A stretch of 64,000 bases of DNA from Gammaproteobacteria bacterium (GTDB taxonomy: Bacteria; Pseudomonadota; Gammaproteobacteria; SZUA-229). Location: the NCBI GenBank assembly GCA_026195255.1, contig JAPHSS010000001.1, positions 1 to 64,000 on the forward strand. Direction: 5' to 3'. A program made the translations under genes and the position numbers. The notes beneath the pieces were generated by a model. It saw only the letters and a program-made list of their open reading frames with translations, was not told the DNA's origin and searched no databases. This document shows, piece after piece, positions 7,987 through 17,559 of the stretch. The first letter of the stretch is position 1. Each line of letters begins with the position of its first letter.

Positions 7987-9150
7987 TCAGGAAAAAATAT
8001 TAATCAGATCATTTAAAAACAGATAACCCTGCGCGGTAGCCTGATAACCTGCTGGCCTTTTCTGTAACAGGCCGACTTTTATAGCCTGCTCACATTTAGA
8101 CGATATGAGACTGGCGCTTAAACCTGTATTTAGCTCAAAGGTCGATATATCAAAACCCTGCTTCAGACGTAGGGCATTAAGCATAAACTCAAATATAATC
8201 TGATCGGTTAATAAATTCTCCCCACCAGACGATTTATTCCCGGCACTCGCCTGCATATAATCTGCTGGTTTTCTAACTTGCCAGTAGCGACTTATTTCAC
8301 CCGTATCTGCACGGCTTACTTTGCCATGGGCACCCGCCCCCAGAGCAAGGTAATCACCAAATTGCCAGTAATTCAGGTTATGTGCGCACTGTCTGTTTAT
8401 TTGACTATTCTTTTGGGCATAAGCTGAAATTTCATATTGCAGGTAACCAGCATCAGCTAACAGCTGCTGGCCTTTCTGCTGCATCTCCCAGATATCATCA
8501 TCTTCTGGGGTAACAGGTGGATGACTGTAGAAAAAAGTATTCGGCTCTATTGTTAACTGATACCAGGAAATATGCTGCGGTGAAAGCTCAATTGCCTGCC
8601 GCAGATCTGATTTAGCTTGCTCAAGAGTCTGCCCTGGCAAAGCAAACATTAAATCCAGGTTTATATTTTCAAAACCTGCTTTTCTGGCGACCTCAACGGC
8701 ATTGAGTGCTTCATCAGCATTATGAATTCTACCCAGAGATTTAAGTTTTTGATCATCAAAACTTTGCACACCAATTGATAATCGATTGATACCCGCTTCA
8801 TAAAAACCATTAAACTTATTCTGCTCAACGGTTCCCGGATTGGCTTCCATGGTAACTTCCATATTTGGCAAGCAATTCAAATGACTACGTATAGTTGTCA
8901 TTATTTTGTTAATTGACTCTGCCGAGAAAAGACTGGGGGTTCCCCCGCCAATAAAAACAGAGACAATTCTGCGCCCCCATATACTCGGCAACTGAAACTC
9001 AAGATCCGTTATCAATGCCTCAACGTATTGTGTTTCAGGCAACCCCGATTCGAATGTATGGGAGTTAAAATCACAATAAGGGCATTTTTTTACGCACCAG
9101 GGCAGGTGTATATATAATGACAGGGGGGGTAATATAGTAAATTCAGGCAT
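7987..9150 (-). CDS. hemW: HemW, radical-SAM haem chaperone
   Basis: 387 residues of the HemN/HemW radical-SAM family. The iron-sulfur ligands are C19, C23 and C26 (CVKKCPYC). HemW lacks the fourth cysteine that true HemN carries directly after this motif, and here the next residues are DFN, so the call is HemW. FIGGGTPS (SAM-binding), LSIGVQSF and LMFALPGQT follow in the usual order, and the C-terminal HemN domain is complete. HemW binds haem and passes it to respiratory enzymes. The true coproporphyrinogen dehydrogenase HemN is at 19220. It is transcribed divergently from the next gene, with a 32-base gap. Confidence 0.93.
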   Translation of the reverse strand: MPEFTILPPLSLYIHLPWCVKKCPYCDFNSHTFESGLPETQYVEALITDLEFQLPSIWGRRIVSVFIGGGTPSLFSAESINKIMTTIRSHLNCLPNMEVTMEANPGTVEQNKFNGFYEAGINRLSIGVQSFDDQKLKSLGRIHNADEALNAVEVARKAGFENINLDLMFALPGQTLEQAKSDLRQAIELSPQHISWYQLTIEPNTFFYSHPPVTPEDDDIWEMQQKGQQLLADAGYLQYEISAYAQKNSQINRQCAHNLNYWQFGDYLALGAGAHGKVSRADTGEISRYWQVRKPADYMQASAGNKSSGGENLLTDQIIFEFMLNALRLKQGFDISTFELNTGLSASLISSKCEQAIKVGLLQKRPAGYQATAQGYLFLNDLINIFS

Positions 9151-9182
9151 TTAATAATTTTACATGAAGATGAACAGAAAAT

Positions 9183-9581
9183 ATGGTGAATAACAAACTA
9201 TTACTCCGGGTGATTTTAAAATTGCTCACCACGGTGTCATTATTATGGTTAGCTTATGTTTTTACAGCGGGTTTTTTTACCTCTCCAGATTCAGCTGAAT
9301 CATTTTCTAAAATCGATTTATCCTTATTGAAAAACAATCAACCGACTTATTTTAAAATTAACCGACGTGAACTGCTGGTTATAAAAAATCAGGACGAGCA
9401 TATTGTGTTTTGGGCTCAGGATCCAGTTTATGGCTGTCGTCTTGAATATGACAATTTAGTTATAAAACCTGTTTGTATTGATATTGAATACACACTGGAT
9501 GGATACAATAAAAACAAACAGCAAAAGTTAATGAAACCCGATTATAAAATTAACTCTCAAAAAGAATTAATTATTTTTTAG
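9183..9581 (+). CDS. anchored Rieske-like protein lacking cluster ligands (tentative)
   Basis: 132 residues with one N-terminal membrane anchor (about 7-30), then a small beta-rich domain. The spacing of ELLVIKNQDEHIVFWAQDPVYGCRLEY, PVCIDIEYTLDGY and PDYKI looks like a family of small Rieske-fold proteins that end in a C-x-G-x-x-Y-DLAG block. Only single cysteines remain here and no histidine ligand is visible, so no 2Fe-2S cluster is expected. This family resemblance is from memory and weak; the safe description is an anchored periplasmic protein of unknown function. It is divergent from hemW. Confidence 0.5.
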   Translation: MVNNKLLLRVILKLLTTVSLLWLAYVFTAGFFTSPDSAESFSKIDLSLLKNNQPTYFKINRRELLVIKNQDEHIVFWAQDPVYGCRLEYDNLVIKPVCIDIEYTLDGYNKNKQQKLMKPDYKINSQKELIIF

Positions 9582-9660
9582 CTATATAGCGAAAGTATAT
9601 TTACACAGCCTATGCACTCAAAAATAACACAAAAAAGTATTACGAATCATTCAGCAACTT

Positions 9661-10938
9661 TCAGTCTATTATCTTTTTTTCATGTTTAGCCAATAACTTT
9701 ATTAAGATGATTGCAGGCAGGCCAAGTGCTGCCGTATAAAAGAAAAATGATACGTAACCCTGGCTTTCCACAATCGTTCCTGAAAAACCACCTATAAACT
9801 TGGCCGGTAACAACATCAATGAACTAAACAGGGCATACTGTGTAGCAGTATACGCTTTATTAGTTAAGCCCGACAAATATGCTATAAAGGCTGATCCTGC
9901 TATACCTGCACTTAAATTATCGGCGGCAATAACCAGAGAAAGAAACACGGTATCGGGCGGGTTCAATGCTACTAACACAAATAATAAATTAGTAACCACA
10001 ACTAATATAGCGCCAATCATTAATACCGGAATCACTTTATAACGCACCACGAGTGCGCCACCGAATAATGCACCAAGAATCGTAACAATTGGCCCAATAG
10101 TTTTGGTAACCAGACCAATTTGTAAATCAGTGTATCCGACATCTACATATAATGGGTTGGCCATAATCCCCATTGAAATATCACTAATTCTAAATAAACC
10201 AATAAAAAGCAGAACAACTATTGCAAACTGGCCGTTCCGATTAAAAAATTCTGTGAATGGACATATGACGGCGCCAATAATCCAGGCATAAATGCCTTTT
10301 GCTCGACTGGACAAATGTGTTGCATTTTGAAGAAAATCAACCACACGTTTTTCCTGTTTCCAGGTATCAGCAGAAACGCTTCTCTCAGGTTCAGCAATCA
10401 GTATCGTTGTTACAACACCGACTAACATAACCATAGATAACACCGTGTATGCCATTGGCCATGAATAATAATGCGCAATAAGAAATGAGCCACCGCCAGC
10501 CAATAACATTCCCAAACGGTAACCCATTTGATATGTTCCAGACATCGCGCCTTGTGATTCAACAGGCATTGCCTCTATACGCCAGGCATCAATTGCAATA
10601 TCCTGAGTTGCCGATGAAAACGCCACGAGTAATGCTGCCCATACAAGTAAACTCAAATGAGTTGTTGGGTTACTAAAAGACATAACTAGTAAACCCGTAA
10701 TCACGCCTGATTGGGCGAGTAACATCCAGCTTCGTCGCTGCCCTAATAACGAATTTAATACTGGCAGTCGTAAACGGTCGACTAATGGAGACCATGTGAA
10801 TTTAAGCCCATACAGTAAGGCAACCCAACTGATATAACCTATTGTGCTTTTATTAATGCCACTACGCGCTAGCCATGCTGATAATGTTCCAAAAACAAGC
10901 AATAAGGGTAATCCTGCAGAAAACCCGAGAAACAACAT
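9661..10938 (-). CDS. ampG: AmpG-like muropeptide permease (MFS)
   Basis: 425 residues, about 12 membrane segments, opening MLFLGFSAGLPLLLVFGTLS, with DIAIDAWRIE and GYRLGMLLAGGG typical of AmpG, which imports GlcNAc-anhydromuropeptides for cell-wall recycling. The reading frame stays open upstream of this ATG and encodes a sequence ending FLKYKHPRVIA that looks like the normal family N-terminus, yet it contains no ATG, GTG or TTG before a stop next to the xth terminus. Either the start is ATG 10936-10938 with a shortened N-terminus, or a rare codon such as ATT is used. It follows xth on the same strand and is probably co-transcribed. Confidence 0.88.
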   Translation of the reverse strand: MLFLGFSAGLPLLLVFGTLSAWLARSGINKSTIGYISWVALLYGLKFTWSPLVDRLRLPVLNSLLGQRRSWMLLAQSGVITGLLVMSFSNPTTHLSLLVWAALLVAFSSATQDIAIDAWRIEAMPVESQGAMSGTYQMGYRLGMLLAGGGSFLIAHYYSWPMAYTVLSMVMLVGVVTTILIAEPERSVSADTWKQEKRVVDFLQNATHLSSRAKGIYAWIIGAVICPFTEFFNRNGQFAIVVLLFIGLFRISDISMGIMANPLYVDVGYTDLQIGLVTKTIGPIVTILGALFGGALVVRYKVIPVLMIGAILVVVTNLLFVLVALNPPDTVFLSLVIAADNLSAGIAGSAFIAYLSGLTNKAYTATQYALFSSLMLLPAKFIGGFSGTIVESQGYVSFFFYTAALGLPAIILIKLLAKHEKKIID

Positions 10939-11021
10939 AGCAATGACGCGGGGGTGCTTATATTTTAAAAATGCGCTTGCCCATGAATTATTTTTAGTTT
11001 GTTGTTGGTTTTTAATATTAA

Positions 11022-11798
11022 CTATTCCAGTACAAATTCATAATCAATAATCAAAGGCGCGTGATCTGAAAAACTTTCATCTTTATATATCTGTGCTGCT
11101 TTGACCGACTCTTTTAATTTAGGTGTAATGATCTGATAATCAATTCGCCAACCCGTATTATTAGCTCTGGCCTGCCCCCGACTGCTCCACCAGGTATATT
11201 CATGCGGTTTCTGATTAACCACTCGAAAAGCATCAACATAACCCACTTCATCAAACAGTTTTGTCATCCAGTCCCTTTCTTCTGGCAAGAAGCCCGAATT
11301 TTTCTGATTATTACGCCAGTTTTTAAGATCTATTTGCTTGTGAGCCACATTCCAGTCGCCACATATAACAAACTCTCGGCGTTTACGTCTTAATTTTTGT
11401 AGATAGGGCATGAAACGCTGCATGAAATCCAGCTTAATCGCCAGGCGCTCATCCGATGAAGAGCCGGAGTGCATATACAAAGATATAACGCTTATTTTAT
11501 CGAATTCTACCTCTATATAGCGGCCCTCTTCATCAACATCATGCATGCCAATGCCTATATGCACCTTTTTGGGTTTTTTCTTACTGTAGACAGCAACGCC
11601 ACTATAGCCTTTTTTTACCGCATCATGATAGTGACAATGATAACCCTGTGGGTGAAATTGCTCATCTTCCAGCTGATGAACCTGTGCTTTGGTTTCCTGT
11701 ATACAGACGACGTCTGCATTTTGTTTCTTCAACCACTCGAAAAAACCTTTTCTTGCAGCGGCTCGAATTCCGTTGGTGTTAACTGATATAATACGCAT
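11022..11798 (-). CDS. xth: exodeoxyribonuclease III / AP endonuclease
   Basis: 258 residues of the exonuclease III family of DNA repair enzymes that cut at abasic sites. NTNGIRAA at the N-terminus, the metal-binding E in IQETKAQ, LYMHSG, the CGDWNVAH block with catalytic Asp and Asn, WRIDYQI and the final SDHAPL with the catalytic His are all present. The closest group is the Pseudomonas Crc/ExoA-like type; some members have lost activity, but the catalytic residues look complete here. It is divergent from pyrE with 63 bases between the starts, an arrangement common in gammaproteobacteria. Confidence 0.92.
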   Translation of the reverse strand: MRIISVNTNGIRAAARKGFFEWLKKQNADVVCIQETKAQVHQLEDEQFHPQGYHCHYHDAVKKGYSGVAVYSKKKPKKVHIGIGMHDVDEEGRYIEVEFDKISVISLYMHSGSSSDERLAIKLDFMQRFMPYLQKLRRKRREFVICGDWNVAHKQIDLKNWRNNQKNSGFLPEERDWMTKLFDEVGYVDAFRVVNQKPHEYTWWSSRGQARANNTGWRIDYQIITPKLKESVKAAQIYKDESFSDHAPLIIDYEFVLE

Positions 11799-11861
11799 GA
11801 TTACAAATTTAAATTAAGTCGGCTGAACATATTACATGTTGCTGATTAAACAGGGTAGGTT

Positions 11862-12503
11862 ATGAAAGATTATCAGAAAAACTTTATTGAACTGGCTTTA
11901 CATTATGACGTGTTAAAGTTTGGCGACTTTAAACTTAAATCTGGTCGTCAGAGCCCCTACTTCTTTAATGCCGGTTTATTTAACACGGGCAAAGCACTGG
12001 CTGAAATGGGCCGTTGTTATGCCCAGGCTATTGTAGATAAGGGCATTGAATATGATATTTTATTTGGCCCGGCTTATAAAGGCATACCACTGGTTGCGGT
12101 AACCGCCATGGCATTACAGATTGATCATGGGCTGGATGTAGCCTACGCATTTAACCGCAAAGAGGCCAAGAATCATGGTGAAGGTGGCTCAATTGTTGGT
12201 TCAAAGATCGAGGGTCGCGTATTAATTTTAGATGACGTTATTACTGCGGGCACCGCCATTCGAGAAGCCATTGATATTATCGACCATAATAATGGCACTG
12301 CAATTGGCGTTTTAATTGCCCTTGATCGTCAGGAAAAGGGCAGCGGTGACCGCTCTGCTGTACAGGAACTGCATGATGATTACGGCCTGGATGTGTTTAG
12401 CATTATAGGCATGGAGCATTTGATTCAATATCTTGAGGATCAGGGTAATGAAGAAATGCTCGATGCAATGCGTTTTTACCGTACTGAGTTTGGTGTAAGT
12501 TAG
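11862..12503 (+). CDS. pyrE: orotate phosphoribosyltransferase
   Basis: 213 residues, the usual length. It converts orotate and PRPP to OMP in pyrimidine synthesis. [26 protein letters not shown] and [13 protein letters not shown] are family blocks, and the PRPP-binding loop [16 protein letters not shown] lies near 120-135. An AGGT precedes the ATG. A 157-bp inverted-repeat element begins 20 bases after the stop, so no ordinary terminator is seen, although the hairpin arms of that element could stop transcription. Confidence 0.96.
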   Translation: MKDYQKNFIELALHYDVLKFGDFKLKSGRQSPYFFNAGLFNTGKALAEMGRCYAQAIVDKGIEYDILFGPAYKGIPLVAVTAMALQIDHGLDVAYAFNRKEAKNHGEGGSIVGSKIEGRVLILDDVITAGTAIREAIDIIDHNNGTAIGVLIALDRQEKGSGDRSAVQELHDDYGLDVFSIIGMEHLIQYLEDQGNEEMLDAMRFYRTEFGVS

Positions 12504-12522
12504 CGTTCACACTGCTCTTGCC

Positions 12523-12679
12523 CATCTCCATCGGGGAGAGACCCCCGTTTTTTGGAGCTCTGAGCCCTTACTGATATCATCAAGAGTTTTACGGAGTCGA
12601 CTTTCTACACTTTCAACTCCTGGTGGTATGGGTTAAGGGGACAGGGCTCAAAAAGCGAGACCTTTCCTCGAGGGAGATG
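12523..12679. repeat. 157-bp inverted-repeat (MITE-like) element, copy 2
   Basis: The element opens with CATCTCCATCGGGGA and closes with GAGGGAGATG; the outer 45 bases of the two ends are imperfect inverted repeats. In this copy the pairing extends to GCCCATCTCC (12520-12529) and GGAGATGGGC (12673-12682). It aligns without gaps to the copy at 24806-24962, which is also exactly 157 bp. The central block ATCAAGAGTTTTACGGAGTC is identical in both. No ORF and no clear target duplication. Confidence 0.88.
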
Positions 12680-12709
12680 GGCCTGAGCTTAATAAAAACT
12701 TACCAGGGA

Positions 12710-13468
12710 TCAACCAATTAATAACTTTAAGCCTATTAATATTGTCACTACTTCAAAAGTTGTTTTGATTAATTTATTGCCTTTAATAATTGCCATATGG
12801 GCTCCAAAGTAACCGCCTATTAATGAGCCGGCAAGTAAAGCGGGTATCCATAACCAGTGAATATCGCCTAATAAGCCTAGCGTAATCGCGCCACTTGCAT
12901 TCCAGAAAATACCAACCAGTATTAAGGTATAGGCGACCGCGGTTTTATAATCCAGGCCAAACCAGCGCACTAACCAGAGCGTCACAAATAATCCGGTTCC
13001 TGACGTCAGCGAACCATTTAACACACCCAGTACAAAAATAAGCAGACCGCCAATCAGCATGCCTTTGTTATGCCTGTTTTTTAACTCTAATGTCTGGCCT
13101 AGCTGTGGAGAAAAATATGAATAGATACCCAGCCCCATGGTTAACACACCCAGAGCTATTTGCGCCAGTCGATCTGGGATTTGCAGAATTATACTGGCCC
13201 CCAAAATGACACCCGGTAAGCCAGTACCCAGTATAAACAGGGCAAAACGCCTTTCCAGGCGACTGGATTTAAGATGTCTGATGGTTGCCCCTACCCCCAG
13301 AGCAACGCTTGCCACTTTATGGGTGGCCAGGGCAAGCCCAAAAGGTAAACCTAGAAAAATTAATGCGGGTAGTTGAATCAATCCGGCTCCACCACCTGCC
13401 AGTGCAGAGAAGAAATTGGCCAGTAGTGAAACAACAAAAAGCAGTATTTGCTCTGAAATATCTATCAT
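12710..13468 (-). CDS. TSUP (TauE/SafE) family membrane transporter
   Basis: 252 residues with about eight membrane segments. The two glycine-rich repeats that define the family are visible: ALAGGGAGLIQLPALIFLGL near 22-42 and VLGVLNGSLTSGTGLFVTLW near 145-165. Members move sulfur-containing or organic anions such as sulfite, sulfoacetate or taurine, but the substrate cannot be read from the sequence. It stands alone next to the 157-bp element and is transcribed toward it. Confidence 0.85.
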   Translation of the reverse strand: MIDISEQILLFVVSLLANFFSALAGGGAGLIQLPALIFLGLPFGLALATHKVASVALGVGATIRHLKSSRLERRFALFILGTGLPGVILGASIILQIPDRLAQIALGVLTMGLGIYSYFSPQLGQTLELKNRHNKGMLIGGLLIFVLGVLNGSLTSGTGLFVTLWLVRWFGLDYKTAVAYTLILVGIFWNASGAITLGLLGDIHWLWIPALLAGSLIGGYFGAHMAIIKGNKLIKTTFEVVTILIGLKLLIG

Positions 13469-13601
13469 GAAACTTAATATTACATATAAAACGTACTATT
13501 TCTTCTAAAATACTGATCTATAGCAGAAAATTATAAAATTGCGTTTATACTTACAGGTAGATGCGCGTGCGCCTGAATACTGATTGAAGATATAAAATTT
13601 C

Positions 13602-14276
13602 ATGTTTAAAACGATACCCAATCTAAAAAACTTATTACTTAGCGGAATGATTGCCATCTTTCTACTTTTACCCTGTGCTTATGCAGGCCTGAATAAATGG
13701 GTAGATGAAAAAGGGCAAGTTCATTACGGTGACCGCGTGCCTTCTGAATACCTTGCTAAAGAGCACTCGCAACTCAATGAACAGGGTGTAATTTTACGTA
13801 CTTCGAAAGCGCTTAAAACAGAAGAGGAGTTATCGGCTGAAGAGAGCAATCGTAAAATCAAGGCGGCTGAGGATAAAAAACGACTCATTAAAGCACGTAA
13901 ACAGGCTTTACGTGACAGGGTTTTACTGGACACGTTCACCAGAGAAAGTGATTTATCTCTGGCTCGTGACGCCCGTATCGAAGCAATTGACTCACAGATA
14001 TCTCTTGCAGAGACACTGATTAAAAACGATGAGAAAAAACTAGCTGGCGTAAAAGGGCGTATTGATAAAATAGAGAAATCAGGCCGCGTTGCCCCGGAAA
14101 ATCTGCATAAAGAAGTATTATCTGTTGGTCGTCAAATTCAAAATAATTATGCTTTCATTGAAGACAAAACAAATGAACGTAATGAAATTCTAGAAACATT
14201 TAAACAGGATATCAGCCGTTTTCGTCAGTTAAAAAAAGAGAGAAGTAAAGCCCTGGAAAAGCAACGAGGTCAATAG
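13602..14276 (+). CDS. secreted DUF4124 protein with long coiled coil
   Basis: 224 residues: signal peptide (about 1-28, hydrophobic run LLLSGMIAIFLLLPCAYA, cleavage after AYA), then a DUF4124 module (LNKWVDEKGQVHYGDRVPSE, about 30-50), then roughly 150 residues of charged helix rich in K, E, R and L that should form a coiled coil. Probably periplasmic. The DUF4124 module matches that of the protein at 7433, but the C-terminal parts are unrelated. Function unknown. Confidence 0.8.
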   Translation: MFKTIPNLKNLLLSGMIAIFLLLPCAYAGLNKWVDEKGQVHYGDRVPSEYLAKEHSQLNEQGVILRTSKALKTEEELSAEESNRKIKAAEDKKRLIKARKQALRDRVLLDTFTRESDLSLARDARIEAIDSQISLAETLIKNDEKKLAGVKGRIDKIEKSGRVAPENLHKEVLSVGRQIQNNYAFIEDKTNERNEILETFKQDISRFRQLKKERSKALEKQRGQ

Positions 14277-14310
14277 TTAAAATTCATTGCTTAATTTTAA
14301 TACAGAGCAT

Positions 14311-15531
14311 TTAAGTTAAATCCATTTCTCCTATAACAACCTGATTACGGCCTTTTGTCTTTGCTTTATATAACGCTTTATCTGCTGCTTTAAATAAACC
14401 CAACGCAGTGGCGTTATCATCTGGAATAACCGATGCTATACCAATGCTAACTGTTACATTATCACCCAAGGGTGATGTTGCATGGGTTAACCCAGCCTGA
14501 TGAAGCTGTTGTTGCATTTGTTTGGCTAAAGTCAGCGCACCATCAATATTTATATTAGGCAGCATAACGACAAACTCTTCTCCTCCAATGCGCGCAATTA
14601 CATCAGTTGAACGATGCAGGCTAGATTCCAGTATATGTGAAACTCTTTTTAGACAAACATCACCTTCAGCATGTCCGTATGTATCGTTATATAATTTGAA
14701 ATAATCTATATCGATTACCATAAGTGTTAGAACTTTCTTCTCTCTCGACTCCCGCTTCCATTCAAACTCTAGCTGCATTTCAAAATAACGTCGATTATGC
14801 AAACCCGTTAACGCATCTTCCAGGGTCAGTGTTTCAAGTTTTTCATTGGCATTTTGAAGCTGTTGATTTGATTCCGACAGAGTATTAACCATTTGTGAAT
14901 TTTCATATTGTAACTTCATACTTTCAGTCAAGTTAAGATCCATTCGACGCATAGAAGCAACAACACCAATCGAATAAAGCACAAACATGTACAATAATAT
15001 TGTGCCTCGATCACCTAACATAATAGAAATGTATATTGCATAGGGAATAGTTGATACCGCCTGAAAACAAAGCATAATTCGTTGCATAACGCCTAGTAGT
15101 GGAATAGCGGCGGCACCAACACCAATTAGCACAATAAATATAAATACCTGTGATATTGCATCCAGCGGTATTCCAATAATAAAACCACCCGCACCCCAGG
15201 CAATACCAGCCATTACTGTGCTCACATAGAAACGGTTATACCAGTGTCGAATATCATCGACCTGACCAGCCTTATAAAAATGACAGAATCGTCGGGTATT
15301 CCAGGTACGAAAAAGCGTGATCGCAACAAAAACCGCCCACCAGCTAAAGCCGGCTACACCATTGTTCGACTCTAGAGAAAGGTAAGCGAGTATTGCCGAT
15401 GCGAATATTGATACTAACCAGCTTTGAGTCTGGTTTTGATATAGCATTATAACTTTTTCCCGAAACATCCATTGTTCAATTCCAGGTTCAGTTGCAGCTT
15501 GCTTTGCTTTATTTATTTTTATTCCAAACAT
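14311..15531 (-). CDS. membrane diguanylate cyclase (GGDEF)
   Basis: 406 residues. Residues about 35-195 form five to six membrane segments with no known input-domain name, followed by a short coiled coil (205-235) and a GGDEF domain. The catalytic signature is GGEEF at 316-320, and an RSTD inhibitory site lies five residues before it (307-310), so the enzyme should make c-di-GMP and be subject to product inhibition. The membrane module resembles that of the hybrid kinase at 49572 (shared AWG-x-x-GF, P-x-D and MGD-type positions). It is 10 bases from comF on the same strand and may be co-transcribed with it. Confidence 0.9.
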   Translation of the reverse strand: MFGIKINKAKQAATEPGIEQWMFREKVIMLYQNQTQSWLVSIFASAILAYLSLESNNGVAGFSWWAVFVAITLFRTWNTRRFCHFYKAGQVDDIRHWYNRFYVSTVMAGIAWGAGGFIIGIPLDAISQVFIFIVLIGVGAAAIPLLGVMQRIMLCFQAVSTIPYAIYISIMLGDRGTILLYMFVLYSIGVVASMRRMDLNLTESMKLQYENSQMVNTLSESNQQLQNANEKLETLTLEDALTGLHNRRYFEMQLEFEWKRESREKKVLTLMVIDIDYFKLYNDTYGHAEGDVCLKRVSHILESSLHRSTDVIARIGGEEFVVMLPNINIDGALTLAKQMQQQLHQAGLTHATSPLGDNVTVSIGIASVIPDDNATALGLFKAADKALYKAKTKGRNQVVIGEMDLT

Positions 15532-15540
15532 ATATATCTT

Positions 15541-16275
15541 CTAGTTAATCTTTTCGGCTCTTGCCAGACTCCATACATCAACTCGCAATACGCCTGCCCG
15601 TTTAAGTTCTCTGCTTAACTCGGACACACTGGAACCGGTTGTCACCACGTCATCAAAAATCACCACATGCTGGTAATTTTTTCTATTTATAAATTCAAAT
15701 GCATTTTTTATATTCTGCTGCCTATGCCGTGCGCTCTTACCCGTCTGATGTTCAGTATCTCTAATACGTAAACATGACTTTAAATCTAATGGCAGTTGCA
15801 GCGCTTTTGCGATGGGCTGAATAAGTAATTGAGACTGGTTAAAGCCTCTCTGCTTTAAACGTCTGTTATGCAACGGCATGGGGATAATGGCATCTGGCCT
15901 GGCTTCTTCGTAGATATAACGGGGGAGATTTGCCTGCATTAAAGCCGATAACAAGGCTGCATAGTTTAGCTTAGCATTAAATTTTAACTGCTGGATCATC
16001 CATTCGAGTGGTTGTGCATAAACAAATGGACTCCAACTAGTATCATAGACTGGCGGCGTTTTGATGCACTGCATACAAATATCGGCCAGGCTTTCTGCGG
16101 TTAAACCGGCTGTAATTCCAGCCGTAGTTAAAGGCACTGCACAAATACGGCAGGCAGGCTCATTGATATGAATATCGGCGGCACACGCTACACACAACTG
16201 ACCCTCAAACTGAAGGTTTCGGGTGTTACCGCAGAGCTGACAGTATGGTGGGTAGAAAAAATCCAGTATTTTCAT
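15541..16275 (-). CDS. comF: ComF family phosphoribosyltransferase-like protein
   Basis: 244 residues from ATG 16273-16275; an in-frame TTG lies one codon earlier. An N-terminal zinc-ribbon with paired cysteines (CQLCG, CVACA, CRICA, CMQC) is followed by a phosphoribosyltransferase fold with MPLHNRRLKQRGFNQSQLL and the PRPP loop VVIFDDVVTTGSSVSE. ComF/GntX proteins take part in DNA uptake or use of external DNA, with an unknown exact reaction. It is transcribed away from bioB. This neighbourhood (comF divergent from bio genes) is common in gammaproteobacteria. Confidence 0.9.
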   Translation of the reverse strand: MKILDFFYPPYCQLCGNTRNLQFEGQLCVACAADIHINEPACRICAVPLTTAGITAGLTAESLADICMQCIKTPPVYDTSWSPFVYAQPLEWMIQQLKFNAKLNYAALLSALMQANLPRYIYEEARPDAIIPMPLHNRRLKQRGFNQSQLLIQPIAKALQLPLDLKSCLRIRDTEHQTGKSARHRQQNIKNAFEFINRKNYQHVVIFDDVVTTGSSVSELSRELKRAGVLRVDVWSLARAEKIN

Positions 16276-16391
16276 CAAATATCCCTATATCCCTGTTTAT
16301 CCTTTTCTGGCTATCCCTTGTCCGGTCTATCCCTTTTCAGGCGTAAATCAGGTATTATATCGCCTCCTTGCAATATATAGATTTACACGCC

Positions 16392-17393
16392 ATGACTCAA
16401 GTTAACACCCAAATTCGCCACGACTGGTCACTTCAGGAAATTAAAGACCTGTTAGAAAAGCCGTTTAATGACCTGTTATTTGAAGCCCACAGCCTGCATC
16501 GCCAGTTTCACGCTCAAAATGAAGTGCAAATCAGTAGCCTGTTAAGCATTAAAACCGGTGCCTGTCCGGAAGATTGCGGTTACTGCTCACAAAGTGCTAA
16601 ATATAATACCGAGCTAGAACGAGAGCGTTTATTACCTCTGGATGAGGTGATTGAGAAAGCCAAAATTGCTAAATCAAATGGCTCAAGTCGTTTCTGCATG
16701 GGGGCTGCCTGGCGTAACCCGACGGATAAAAATCTCGATAAAGTCATTGAGATGATTACAGCTGTTAAAGAAGTCGGCATGCAAACCTGCGTTACATTAG
16801 GCATGCTTTCAGATCAACAGAGCCAGCGCCTGAAAGATGCGGGTCTGGATTACTATAATCATAATCTGGATACGTCACCTGAGTTTTATGGCAATGTTAT
16901 TACGACTCGAACCTTTCAGGACCGTCTGGATACATTGCAACACGTACGTGAGAAAGGCATCAATGTGTGCAGTGGCGGTATTCTTGGAATGGGTGAAACC
17001 GAAACAGACCGTGCTTCTATGTTGCAACAATTAGCTAATATGCCACAACACCCGGAAAGTGTGCCCATCAATATGTTAGTTCAAATTGAGGGAACCCCTT
17101 TATTCGGTGCAAACGGCATAGATGGTATTGAGTTCGTGCGCAGTATTGCTGCAGCAAGAATAGTCATGCCTGAGTCTCAGGTTCGCTTATCTGCGGGTCG
17201 CCATGAAATGAGTGACGAGATGCAGGCAATGTGTTTCTTTGCCGGCGCAAACTCTATTTTCTACGGTGATAAATTACTCACCACAGAAAACTGCGAAACA
17301 AATGATGACATGGCTCTATTTAAAAGACTGGGCATAAAACCAGGCGCTGTTAAAGAAAGTGAATTATTAAAAGCTGAAGCTTGTCATTCTTAA
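16392..17393 (+). CDS. bioB: biotin synthase
   Basis: 333 residues from ATG 16392; an upstream in-frame ATG at 16368 adds only MQYIDLHA and fits the family less well. Radical-SAM enzyme that inserts sulfur into dethiobiotin. The 4Fe-4S ligands are C58, C62 and C65 (CPEDCGYC), and the 2Fe-2S ligands are the conserved cysteines in FCMGAA, QTCVTLG and NVCSGGILG, with the arginine in RLSAGR. It is the first gene of a short biotin cluster with bioF. No BioC, BioD or BioH is seen in the window. Confidence 0.97.
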   Translation: MTQVNTQIRHDWSLQEIKDLLEKPFNDLLFEAHSLHRQFHAQNEVQISSLLSIKTGACPEDCGYCSQSAKYNTELERERLLPLDEVIEKAKIAKSNGSSRFCMGAAWRNPTDKNLDKVIEMITAVKEVGMQTCVTLGMLSDQQSQRLKDAGLDYYNHNLDTSPEFYGNVITTRTFQDRLDTLQHVREKGINVCSGGILGMGETETDRASMLQQLANMPQHPESVPINMLVQIEGTPLFGANGIDGIEFVRSIAAARIVMPESQVRLSAGRHEMSDEMQAMCFFAGANSIFYGDKLLTTENCETNDDMALFKRLGIKPGAVKESELLKAEACHS

Positions 17394-17448
17394 AACTGGA
17401 CAGATGATTTAATTACACCTGTCACCAGCTTAAACTAATACCTGTATC

Positions 17449-17514
17449 GGTTTCACTCTGGCAAAAGTGAAACCAAACATTTTAATTTCATGGTTAACTA
17501 CCTGATTAACCATG
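17449..17514. promoter_or_regulatory. two perfect hairpins between bioB and bioF
   Basis: GGTTTCACT (17449-17457) pairs with AGTGAAACC (17466-17474), and CATGGTTAA (17489-17497) pairs with TTAACCATG (17506-17514); both stems are 9 bp without mismatch. The first is followed by an A/T-rich stretch containing TTTT, so it may be a terminator or attenuator. The second resembles a protein-binding palindrome more than a terminator. Confidence 0.5.
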
Positions 17515-17559
17515 TGGCTAACCTAAAGCTCACAAGCTGGTTAAAATCAAATATTAATA

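Noticed and set aside
12523-12679. Insertion sequence with transposase
   Set aside because: The element is only 157 bp and has no coding frame.
16280-16345. TATCCCT repeats between comF and bioB as a regulatory array
   Set aside because: Only four or five imperfect units; they look like simple-sequence slippage, and no biotin-repressor operator is visible.
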